NCBI RefSeq assembly: GCF_020564625.1
Contig: NZ_JAJBZT010000012.1
Coordinates: 50,111-114,110 of the forward strand
DNA: 64,000 nucleotides
From: Leeia speluncae
Lineage (GTDB): Bacteria > Pseudomonadota > Gammaproteobacteria > Burkholderiales > Leeiaceae
Direction: 5' to 3'
Below, in pieces: positions 45,885 to 54,059 of this stretch (positions are counted from its first letter, which is position 1; each line of letters opens with the position of its first letter). The notes under the pieces were generated by a model. That model was not told the DNA's origin. It was given only the letters and a program-made list of their open reading frames with translations, and did not search any database. The position numbers and the translations under genes were made by a program.

Positions 45885-47194
45885 CCAATAAAATGCCCAT
45901 CTGTTTGGAAAAATTTGTTGATGGTCACTGGCAGCCTGCAGCGACTGTTGAAATTCTAAACCCTCATCTGGGGCTCCGATCAAACTGTCGGGTTGAGTAT
46001 CTACCCGACTTTGCGCTCAAGTATTTAGGAAAAAAAGGCTCCCCAGCCCTTTCATGTCATTTTCCCGTGTCATTTGAACATCGAAACTATGATCAATGGG
46101 CCCCATTTTTACTTGATATTTTGCCCAGTGGTTTCGGTCGAGACTTACTCGTACAGGACATGGGATGGTTACCTGATGGACTAACAAATGATGTGAATGT
46201 ACTTCTGCATGGTGCGAGCAACCCTGCGGGTAATGTACGTGTCGCACAAGCATACGAATGGTTACGCTCAAAACTACCTCAACAAGCGGACGGATGGAGC
46301 ACAGATGTTATCCAGCGCAGAAATGCTGATTTTATTGAATACGCTCACTTACATGGGACGCTAGTTGCTGGTACCAGCACTCAAGGTCAAGCTGCGAAAC
46401 TATGGATGACGCAAAAAGATGATGGTCTTTATTATGCAGACTCTCTCGTTGCAGACCAGGAAGCTAATGCCGTTTATCTTGTCAAACTGCCCCGAAATGA
46501 CAATGATGCCAATCTACTCCGCTATGAATATCACTGGCTTCAACTAGCTAAGTTAGCTCAGCTAAATGTATATGGATCACCAGAACTATCTGATGGTGGT
46601 CTCTTATTTATTCCTCGCTTTGATAAGGTAATCAGTACTGCGGGAGTAGATCGTAGGCGAGCAATGGAAAGCGTATTTAGCCTGATGGAAGTTACCGTAC
46701 CAGGCCAAATATTACGACATGAAGACATCATTTTAACCTGGATGCAATTTGCCGATCAGACACGCTTTGGCGGTGACCTTGTTGAGTATTTACAACGAGA
46801 TATTCTGAGCTACTGTTTACGTGTAGAAGATAACCATGGGCGAAACACAGCCTTCTTTCTAACAGAAGATGGTTTGGAACTTGCACCACTGTTTGATTTC
46901 TCCCCGATGTTTCTTGCTGAAGATCCGCCCGTTCGCTCCACTACATGGCGTTCTTTTTCCATAGGACAACATGCAGAATGGCCAAACCTATTCGATGCTA
47001 ATGGCTTCTTTACGAACTTGTTAGGTCCCTCAGCCCAGCTATTAGCTGCTGAATTGGTTGCATGGAGACCCATCTTAGCCATGGTCAAAGAAAAATTCTG
47101 CCATCTGGCAAACAGTCCAACATTTACAGCTTTGATCTACAGATTTGATACTGCTTTGGAGGCACTTAATGCGCTCAGCCAAAAAAACACCTGA
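45881..47194 (+). CDS. hipA: HipA-domain kinase (copy 2, toxin-first order)
   Basis: The 437-residue protein begins at GTG 45881 (or ATG 45893). HipA-like features are a phosphate loop GTSTQGQAAKL in place of the canonical GGAKPK, catalytic EDNHGRNTAFF and LAPLFDFSPMF. The N-terminal domain is divergent (FLLDILPSGFGRD), so it represents another branch from copy 1. The downstream HTH gene overlaps its 3' end, giving the toxin-antitoxin order opposite to classical hipBA. Confidence 0.8.
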   Translation: MTNKMPICLEKFVDGHWQPAATVEILNPHLGLRSNCRVEYLPDFALKYLGKKGSPALSCHFPVSFEHRNYDQWAPFLLDILPSGFGRDLLVQDMGWLPDGLTNDVNVLLHGASNPAGNVRVAQAYEWLRSKLPQQADGWSTDVIQRRNADFIEYAHLHGTLVAGTSTQGQAAKLWMTQKDDGLYYADSLVADQEANAVYLVKLPRNDNDANLLRYEYHWLQLAKLAQLNVYGSPELSDGGLLFIPRFDKVISTAGVDRRRAMESVFSLMEVTVPGQILRHEDIILTWMQFADQTRFGGDLVEYLQRDILSYCLRVEDNHGRNTAFFLTEDGLELAPLFDFSPMFLAEDPPVRSTTWRSFSIGQHAEWPNLFDANGFFTNLLGPSAQLLAAELVAWRPILAMVKEKFCHLANSPTFTALIYRFDTALEALNALSQKNT

Positions 47195-47612
47195 AGAACT
47201 TCAGGCGCTTCGCAGAAGCCTCCCCGACCGCTTACTAAAAGAGCAGCCAGACATATCGGTTGCTGCGAAGATGATTCGCGAAGCGCTCGGCTTATCTCAA
47301 GAGGAGTTTGCTCGCCTCATTCAGATTAGCAAAGGAGCGCTAGCAAAGCTTGAACAAGGAGCGGGCAATCCAACCCTAGAGACCTTAGAAGCGATCGCCA
47401 AACCGTTCAATTTACGCATCGCCCTCCTCCCCCAAACAGCCAGCTCCACACAAAGTGTTGATATTGAGGCGATTATCGGCTTATTGAAACAAGCCTATCC
47501 AGCAAGCCAAGTGCCGGCGACAATTGGACCCATGTCCATCCAGCACAGGATAAAAACTAAGCAGAAGGCACCTATCACAATGTCGTTCAAGAAAAAGCCC
47601 ATCACAGACTAA
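47169..47612 (+). CDS. hipB: HTH antitoxin-like partner of hipA copy 2
   Basis: The 147-residue XRE protein has its start at 47169, overlapping the hipA end by 26 bases. The HTH is IREALGLSQEEFARLIQISKGALAKLEQGAGNPTLETLEAIA. A basic tail of about 60 residues (HRIKTKQKAPITMSFKKKP) has no known match. Overlap and order suggest an antitoxin coupled to the kinase. Confidence 0.78.
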   Translation: MRSAKKTPEELQALRRSLPDRLLKEQPDISVAAKMIREALGLSQEEFARLIQISKGALAKLEQGAGNPTLETLEAIAKPFNLRIALLPQTASSTQSVDIEAIIGLLKQAYPASQVPATIGPMSIQHRIKTKQKAPITMSFKKKPITD

Positions 47613-47962
47613 GTCGAGCGAATACTGTGATTAGTATTGGTCACCAAGATATTGATCTGCTTGGGCATCGACTTTATGTGGAGATGAATCCTTAGCGTTG
47701 ATGGAATCAACACAATTGGAAAGGCGATAGTCAATCGTGTTTTGCATGTTTGTCCTCCCACGCGACAAACTCAAGAGGCCTGATACCAAAGCGAACCGCA
47801 TTTACCGTATGCAGGATCTTGAATTCTGCAAGCACCAATCTGATGAAATGATCTTTGTCTGCATCTGTTACGGCAGCTGGTGTTCTGGCACGCACCATTG
47901 CATCAGTGGCAGTAACAAAACATTCACGGCTGGGTTTCGTTGCGCCATCTGTTTACGCATTG

Positions 47963-48023
47963 GAATTCAGCAAAAAGCAGCAACACGCTTAAGAGATGGT
48001 GTGTCTACTATTGTCAGGACAGG
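47963..48023. repeat. Dispersed 61-bp repeat, copy 2 (probable IS end)
   Basis: It matches 38891-38951 and ends in a short AGGAC tandem (48018-48032). It directly precedes the IS30 transposase relic. Confidence 0.55.
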
Positions 48024-48047
48024 ACAGGACAGGATTTTAGTCAGTGC

Positions 48048-48248
48048 ACTGAAGTACCCGTCTTCTTTTGTGATGCACAAAGTCCATGGCAGAGAGGCAC
48101 GAATGAAAATACGAACTCACTAATTCGTCAATATTTCCCGAAAAAAACATATTTGGCCCAACATACGCAGGAGCGACTTGATGAAGTTGCATTTGAACTG
48201 AATAGCAGGCCGAGAAAACACTGGGATTTAAAACACCTCAACAGATGA
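48048..48248 (+). pseudogene. IS30-family transposase, C-terminal relic
   Basis: About 66 codons match the end of IS30-type DDE transposases: VFFCDAQSPWQRGTNENTNS, LIRQYFPKKTYL and FELNSRPRKHW. The N-terminal three quarters are missing. The IS481-family element begins immediately afterwards and may have truncated it. Confidence 0.72.
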
Positions 48249-48259
48249 TTTGAATTAGT

Positions 48260-49444
48260 CTCGACTTGATCTGACACATCGCCTTGCAGAGGTGAGAGTT
48301 ACCAGTTTTGATTGTGGGTGTCGAATCCTTAATCAAAACCAAAAAGGTAACTCTCATGCTCTATAGTAACAATCCCATTATCAAACACAAGACAGGTTTA
48401 CTCAATCTGGCAGAAGAACTGAGCAACGTCTCCAGGGCTTGCAAAGTCATGGGCGTATCTCGGGATACGTTTTATCGTTACCGCGAACTAGTGGACGATG
48501 GTGGGGTAGATGCACTGATCGAAAAAAGTCGCAGAAGTCCTAATCTCAAGAATCGTGTCGAAGCAGCGGTTGAACAGGCCGTGAGAGATTATGCGATTGA
48601 ATTTCCAGCGCATAGTCAGCACAGAACCAGTAATGAACTGCGTAAGCAAGGCATATTTGTCTCTGGCAGTGGTGTCCGCTCCATTTGGTTGCGGCATGGC
48701 TTAGAGAACTTTAAGAAGCGCCTGAAAGCCTTGGAAGCCAAGGTGGCTAGCGATGGCATTCAACTGACGGATGAACAGATTGCGGCGCTGGAGCGTAAGA
48801 AACACGATGATGAAGCGTGTGGTGAGATTGAAACCGCGCATCCTGGCTACCTTGGCTCGCAAGACACGTTTTATGTCGGTAACCTCAAAGGTGTCGGTCG
48901 TATCTATCAGCAAACCTATGTCGATACGTACAGCAAAATTGCTCACTGTAAGCTCTACACCACGAAAACGCCCATCACAGCAGCAGACTTGCTAAACGAC
49001 AAAGTACTACCGTTTTATGCGTCGCAACAGTTGCCCGTGCTTCGCATTTTAACGGACCGTGGCACAGAGTATTGCGGCAAGGTTGAACACCATGATTATC
49101 AGCTTTATCTGGCGATTATCGATATCGACCACACAAAAACCAAAGCGATGTCACCGCAAACGAATGGCATCTGCGAGCGGTTCCATAAGACGATTCTGAA
49201 CGAGTTTTATCAGGTGACCTTCCGGAAAAAGTTGTATCAAACGCTGGAGGAACTGCAAAAAGATCTGGACGAATGGCTGTCTTACTATAACAATGAACGA
49301 ACCCATCAAGGGAAAATGTGCAACGGCAGAGCGCCAGTTGAAACATTGATGGATGGGAAACGGATTTGGGCAGAAAAGAATCTGACTCGAATCTAATCTG
49401 ACAGACACCAGCACAAAACTGGTAACTGTCAGATCAAGTCTGAG
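48260..49444 (+). mobile_element. IS481-family insertion sequence
   Basis: Inverted ends GACTTGATCTGACA (48263-48276) and TGTCAGATCAAGTC (49427-49440) enclose one intact transposase gene. Inner inverted GTTACCAGTTTT motifs are present on both sides. It appears complete and recent. Exact outer ends and target duplication are uncertain. Confidence 0.75.
48356..49396 (+). CDS. IS481-family transposase
   Basis: The start at 48356 (SD AAGGTAA) gives 346 residues. An N-terminal HTH (NVSRACKVMGVSRDTFYRYRELV) is followed by an rve integrase core: QTYVDTYSKIAHCKLYTTKTP (first D), LTDRGTEYCG (second D) and NGICERFHKTILNEFY (E). All three catalytic residues are present, so it is probably active. Confidence 0.88.
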   Translation: MLYSNNPIIKHKTGLLNLAEELSNVSRACKVMGVSRDTFYRYRELVDDGGVDALIEKSRRSPNLKNRVEAAVEQAVRDYAIEFPAHSQHRTSNELRKQGIFVSGSGVRSIWLRHGLENFKKRLKALEAKVASDGIQLTDEQIAALERKKHDDEACGEIETAHPGYLGSQDTFYVGNLKGVGRIYQQTYVDTYSKIAHCKLYTTKTPITAADLLNDKVLPFYASQQLPVLRILTDRGTEYCGKVEHHDYQLYLAIIDIDHTKTKAMSPQTNGICERFHKTILNEFYQVTFRKKLYQTLEELQKDLDEWLSYYNNERTHQGKMCNGRAPVETLMDGKRIWAEKNLTRI

Positions 49445-49449
49445 CTAGT

Positions 49450-49496
49450 ACACACCTGTTAGTTCCATTTTAACAAACAGGTGTGTCTGTTTTTTT
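49450..49496 (+). terminator. Rho-independent terminator downstream of IS481 element
   Basis: The 11-bp stem ACACACCTGTT / AACAGGTGTGT is followed by TCTG and seven Ts (49490-49496). It would stop rightward transcripts from the element before the convergent gene. Confidence 0.65.
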
Positions 49497-49510
49497 CAGG
49501 CTACCTCAAT

Positions 49511-50518
49511 CTACAACGGTACAACGACTACGAGCTCATTTTTCATTGACTCTGAAGTGTCTATTGACAGCTTGTTACGCAAAGGGTGTCCGAAAACATC
49601 GCATTCGATCTCAAACACATCTCCATCATGAGTCTTGATGCCTTGAGATGCACTTAGTACTGCAGCACCGAAAAAGTGTACGTGTATATCACCAGGACGT
49701 TTGTGCGCTGAATATTTGAAGTGATGATGTTCTAAATTAGCAATTGAATGGGACATGTTTTCCTCACCTGTCAGGAAGTTTTCGCTCCACAATACCTTGC
49801 CGTCACGAATAATTCGCCCTGTACCTCGCACATCCTGTGGCAGCATTCCAATTCTAAGCTCGGGTCCTATTGCACACTGGCGTAGCTTCGAATGGGCTAG
49901 ATATAAATAGTTTTGTTTCTCCATTACATGGTCTGAAAACTCGTTGCCCAAAGTAAAACCAATTCGTAGAGGGGTGCCGTCGTCTGCTATGACATACATT
50001 CCTGCAATTTCCACCTCTTCTCCACCATCGTCGGCGTAGCATGGTTGTTCAAGTGCCTTACCGGGTAAGACGAGACAACTTGCGTCCCCTTTATAAAACC
50101 ACTCAGGTTGCACACCAATAGAGTCTGGATGCGGTCGCCCCCCTTCCAGACCCATTTTGAACATGCGCATTGAGTCCGTCATTTGCTCATCATTTTCTAA
50201 CTTCGCGTGCATATTATTTCGTGCTTTAGCACTTCCTAAATGCGTCAAGCCTGTACCTGAAACTAGGCAACGTGAGGGTTCTGGATGATCAAGAGGTATA
50301 AGAAGCCGATCCTTAGAGATTAGATCACCTACATCAACGCATTCATCGCTTAGTGATGATGCGACCAACTCCATCAGAGGAATATTTTTTCGATGTGCTG
50401 TCAGCGCTAATAGGCGTACTGATTCGTACCCATTCACTATCTTATGGGAGGTTTCTCCATCTAAAGCTGCAGCAATCCGATGATAGCCCTCATTATCTTT
50501 AAACTGAATTAGTCGCAT
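49511..50518 (-). CDS. AraD1/GguC-family FAH-fold protein
   Basis: The 335-residue protein is of the fumarylacetoacetate-hydrolase fold, AraD1/GguC group: MRLIQFKDNEGYHRIAAALDG, CLVSGTGLTHLGSAKARNNMH, then GFTLGNEFSDHVMEKQNYLYLAHSKLRQC. Members lie in pentose and sugar-acid loci and probably act on 2-keto-3-deoxy acids; the reaction is not settled. It follows the aminotransferase by ten bases in a leftward operon (SD AAAGGTG). Confidence 0.8.
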   Translation of the reverse strand: MRLIQFKDNEGYHRIAAALDGETSHKIVNGYESVRLLALTAHRKNIPLMELVASSLSDECVDVGDLISKDRLLIPLDHPEPSRCLVSGTGLTHLGSAKARNNMHAKLENDEQMTDSMRMFKMGLEGGRPHPDSIGVQPEWFYKGDASCLVLPGKALEQPCYADDGGEEVEIAGMYVIADDGTPLRIGFTLGNEFSDHVMEKQNYLYLAHSKLRQCAIGPELRIGMLPQDVRGTGRIIRDGKVLWSENFLTGEENMSHSIANLEHHHFKYSAHKRPGDIHVHFFGAAVLSASQGIKTHDGDVFEIECDVFGHPLRNKLSIDTSESMKNELVVVVPL

Positions 50519-50528
50519 CTAATCACCT

Positions 50529-51734
50529 TTAGCTTTGAAGTTGTTGGCAAGCCACTTTAATTCGCTGAGTTGCCTCGCTGATTACCTCTGGAGGCGCTGC
50601 AAAGCATATTCTGAAGCATGGTGAGCATCCAAAAGCCTCGCCCGGAATTACAGCAACGTTTACTTGCTTAAGTAAGTAAGCTGCAAAGTCTGCATCGGAT
50701 TGAATTTGAGTGCCATCGGGTGCTGTCTTACCAATAAGACCATCAATGGCAACGAATGCATAGAATGCTCCCTCTGGGGTGATGAAACTTAGGCCTTCTA
50801 CTTCCTTTAGTCCAGTTACGAGTGCATCCCGCCTCTTTTGAAGAGAATCACGATGCTGATCAACGAAGTCTCTTGGTCCGTTAAGTGCGGCAATTGCAGC
50901 CGCCTGACTAATCGAAGATGTGTGTGTAATTGTCTGTGATTGAAGTGCATTAATTGCGTTAATCAATTCAGTAGGGCCTGCTACATATCCAACACGCCAG
51001 CCCGTCATGGCGTATGCTTTAGAAACTCCATTCAGGATAAGCGTCCGTTCACGCAGGGAAGGAACTACAGTTACGATAGAGGTTGCACATTTGCCATCGA
51101 ATGCTAAATGCTCATACAGTTCGTCTGATAACACCCAAACATGTGGGTGTCTTTCAAGTACATCACCTAATGCTCGTAGCTCTTGAGTGGAGTACGTTGC
51201 CCCTGTAGGGTTATTAGGAGAGTTCAATATCAACCAGCGCGTACGTGGGGTGATTGAGGCTTCTAATGCTTCAGGTGAAAGTTTGTATCCATTGTGGGAT
51301 GTCGTTGGCACGACTACTGCCCGTCCTCCTGCTAGGTTGACCATGTCGGGATAAGACACCCAATATGGTGCGGGAATAATAACCTCATCATCTTGCTCCA
51401 ATGTTGCTTGAAGTGCATAAAAGATGAGTGGCTTTCCACCACACCCTACAGTGACCTGTTCAATTGAAAACTCAAGATCATTCTCACGAGCGAACTTCGC
51501 AACAACTGCTCTGCGAAGCTCAGCTGTACCTGCTACTGCAGTGTACTTAGTCTCTCCCGCTTGTATCGCTGCAATAGCTGCTTGTTTCACGTGCTCGGGA
51601 GTATCTGGCTCCGGTTCTCCAATAGATAAATTAATAACGGGATGGCCCTCTGCCACCAGTTGCTTTGCTAGTTGACTTACTACATCGGTAGCCGATTGCC
51701 TGATCGAACGGACGCGCTGATTGATAATTGTCAT
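50529..51734 (-). CDS. Class I PLP-dependent aminotransferase
   Basis: The 401-residue aspartate-aminotransferase-type protein has INLSIGEPEPDTPEHV, NSPNNPTGATYS, DELYEHLAFDGK and the PLP lysine in LNGVSKAYAMTGWRVGY. C-terminal Arg in FRICFAAPPEV binds the substrate carboxylate. It is divergent from an Lrp regulator and cotranscribed with the AraD1-like gene, which suggests use of an amino acid whose keto acid enters a sugar-acid-like route (inference). Confidence 0.9.
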   Translation of the reverse strand: MTIINQRVRSIRQSATDVVSQLAKQLVAEGHPVINLSIGEPEPDTPEHVKQAAIAAIQAGETKYTAVAGTAELRRAVVAKFARENDLEFSIEQVTVGCGGKPLIFYALQATLEQDDEVIIPAPYWVSYPDMVNLAGGRAVVVPTTSHNGYKLSPEALEASITPRTRWLILNSPNNPTGATYSTQELRALGDVLERHPHVWVLSDELYEHLAFDGKCATSIVTVVPSLRERTLILNGVSKAYAMTGWRVGYVAGPTELINAINALQSQTITHTSSISQAAAIAALNGPRDFVDQHRDSLQKRRDALVTGLKEVEGLSFITPEGAFYAFVAIDGLIGKTAPDGTQIQSDADFAAYLLKQVNVAVIPGEAFGCSPCFRICFAAPPEVISEATQRIKVACQQLQS

Positions 51735-52135
51735 ATTGTCTAACTCACTATAATTAAATTGGTCAAGCTTCTATCCAAGCGATTTACTACATGTGTAGAT
51801 CATCACTCTGTTCATTCTCTGTCCGCCTGTAGACGTTTTAAAAATTACAACCCTGCAAAAAATGACATATAGATAGAATAAGACTGCTACGGTTAGTAAA
51901 TTCACCATGAACGCCACAGTCTCTGTGTGGTGTGCTGATGATTTGTCAATGCGATAGCTGGTGATAAACCATCATGGTACCTAAGACTAAACTAGCCTTA
52001 GGTATGGGCTTATACTGACAACAGGTTTGTAAAGCCTGGTACACATTATTCACCCAGTGCTGAGAAAAATTTTGCTAAATTAATTTGTTTTTTTGTTAAT
52101 ATTTGGATGTTTCTTCTAATTTTTTAGAGGTGTGT
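51735..52135. other. Divergent promoter region, aminotransferase / Lrp
   Basis: These 401 bases have no gene. They should hold both promoters. No clear Lrp-type consensus was recognised. Confidence 0.4.
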
Positions 52136-52612
52136 ATGAGCTACAAAACCGTGGGAGATCTCGATCGGATTGATCTTCAGATATTAGAGACACTTCAGGC
52201 TAACGGTCGGTTGACCATGGCTGAATTGGCGGAAAAAGTTTCTCTGTCACAGTCACCTTGCTGGAGGCGTGTACAACAATTGGAGCAGGCTGGTTTTATC
52301 GAGGGCTACCACGCACGACTAAGTCGGAAGCTTTTGGGGTTAGGAGTACATGGATTCGTGAATTTACGTATGAAAGATCACTCCCCTGCTACTGCCGCGG
52401 CATTTGAGCGCCAAATTGTGGCCTTAGCCGGGGCTATTTCCTGTCAGAATCTTTCTGGTGGTTACGACTATCAAATTGAACTTGTGGCTGCTGATCATGA
52501 AGCCTTTGCCAAGTTAGTGAGGGAAATACGATCTGTTGCTGGAGTATCCGAGGTGTATACCAGTTTCACTCTTCATGAGATTAAGAGTGGTGGTGCTTTA
52601 CCCATTGGTTGA
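52136..52612 (+). CDS. Lrp/AsnC-family transcriptional regulator
   Basis: The start at 52136 after GAGGTGT gives 158 residues. The HTH LDRIDLQILETLQANGRLTMAELAEKVSLSQSPCWRRVQQLEQ and RAM domain (VAGVSEVYTSFTLHEIKSGG) are complete. It is the probable regulator of the divergent aminotransferase operon and of the xylX-like/ALDH pair downstream. Confidence 0.9.
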   Translation: MSYKTVGDLDRIDLQILETLQANGRLTMAELAEKVSLSQSPCWRRVQQLEQAGFIEGYHARLSRKLLGLGVHGFVNLRMKDHSPATAAAFERQIVALAGAISCQNLSGGYDYQIELVAADHEAFAKLVREIRSVAGVSEVYTSFTLHEIKSGGALPIG

Positions 52613-52913
52613 GCTTGATCTGGAAGGCTATTGCTTATAATCCTGCTAAACATCTATGTGATGGTGTTTGGATGCATTGCTCTAATATAAATTTGACAAT
52701 ATGTGGCCTAGATTGAATGTGGCCCAGTAAGTCGCAGTGTGCTCTAAGAAATTGAAATAATCTTCTAAATTTTCAAATTTTTATACTTTTTTTTAGCAAA
52801 TTTTTCCTGATTCATGGATGGATAATACGACTAGTGTTGGGAGGTAAGCTGCCTAGGTAGAGTTGATAGTCATGCCTACCCGAGAAAAGTCAATCTTTGA
52901 AGGAGGTTATATT
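52613..52913. other. Intergenic region before the XylX-like gene
   Basis: These 301 bases have no gene apart from an in-frame N-terminal extension (from 52863) that is not favoured. AT-rich runs at 52755-52810 may include the promoter. Confidence 0.35.
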
Positions 52914-54059
52914 TTGCAGACATACACAACTGGTTTATTTGTCGGCCGTGCTTGGTCTCTGACTGAAAAGGGCCCCATCTTGATCACCATAAAAGATGGG
53001 ATGGTATTTGATATTACACATCCTTCCATTCCAACAACACGAGACCTGCTGGAATTAGATGATCCTGCTGCTTGGATTGCGCAAGCTAACGGCAAATGTC
53101 TTGGTAAGCTCTCTGAACTGCTGACTAACAAACTAGAAGGTGTCAGGCTACTCGCCCCGTGTGATTTGCAAGCTGTAAAGGCCTGCGGGGTTACCTTTGC
53201 TCGTTCAATGGTCGAACGTGTTATTGAAGAGCGCGCTGGTGGTGATCCTGCAATTTCTGAATCAATCCGTAGCAGGATTGCTACCTTGATTGGAGATAGT
53301 CTTCGCAATATCAAAGCTGGTTCTGAAGAGGCTATGCGTGTCAAAGCTGCACTGATTGAGGAGGGTATTTGGTCTCAATATCTGGAAGTGGGTATTGGTC
53401 CAGATGCCGAGGTATTTACCAAAGCTCAAGCCATGTCAGCGGTCGGGCATCTCAGTAATGTTGGGCTTCATCCTATTTCTACTTGGAATAATCCCGAGCC
53501 CGAAGTTGTACTGGCCGTAAATAGCCAAGGTCAGATCAAAGGAGCGGCTTTGGGTAATGATGTAAACCTGCGAGATATTGAGGGACGTTCTGCTCTACTG
53601 CTTGGCAAAGCGAAAGATAACAATGCTTCTTGCGCAATTGGTCCTTTCATTCGTCTATTTGACTCCACCTTCAATCTAGATGATGTCCGTAATGCAGAGA
53701 TCGACTTGCTGGTCGAAGGTGGGGATGGCTTTGTACTTAAAGGGCAAAGTTCAATGTCGCAAATCAGTCGTGATCCAGTTGATCTAGTGGCTCAAACGAT
53801 TGGCAAGCATCACCAGTATCCTGATGGTTTAATGTTGTTTATGGGAACTTTATTTGCCCCGATAGAAGATCGTGATGTGGTGGGTCAAGGTTTTACCCAT
53901 AAGATGGGTGATGTGGTCACTATCTCCAGTCCGAAACTGGGCAGTTTGCAAAATATTGTCCGTCTATCAACTGAATGCGACCCTTGGATATTTGGGGTTT
54001 CTCATCTGATGAGAAATCTGGCTGCTCGTGGGCTGTTGAAGAATGAGGAATTAGCATGA
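52914..54059 (+). CDS. xylX: XylX-like 2-keto-3-deoxy-pentonate dehydratase (FAH superfamily)
   Basis: The start is put at TTG 52914, since AAGGAGGT lies six bases upstream; an ATG at 52863 has no ribosome site. The protein is about 381 residues. Long stretches recall Caulobacter XylX: GVTFARSMVERVIEERAGGD, YLEVGIGPDAEVFTK, GRSALLLGKAKDNNASCAIGPF, GQSSMSQISRDP and APIEDRDVVGQGFTHKMGD. XylX converts 2-keto-3-deoxy-D-xylonate to 2-oxoglutarate semialdehyde in the Weimberg route. The next gene, overlapping by four bases, is the matching semialdehyde dehydrogenase. No xylose or xylonate upstream enzymes are in the window. Confidence 0.85.
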   Translation: MQTYTTGLFVGRAWSLTEKGPILITIKDGMVFDITHPSIPTTRDLLELDDPAAWIAQANGKCLGKLSELLTNKLEGVRLLAPCDLQAVKACGVTFARSMVERVIEERAGGDPAISESIRSRIATLIGDSLRNIKAGSEEAMRVKAALIEEGIWSQYLEVGIGPDAEVFTKAQAMSAVGHLSNVGLHPISTWNNPEPEVVLAVNSQGQIKGAALGNDVNLRDIEGRSALLLGKAKDNNASCAIGPFIRLFDSTFNLDDVRNAEIDLLVEGGDGFVLKGQSSMSQISRDPVDLVAQTIGKHHQYPDGLMLFMGTLFAPIEDRDVVGQGFTHKMGDVVTISSPKLGSLQNIVRLSTECDPWIFGVSHLMRNLAARGLLKNEELA

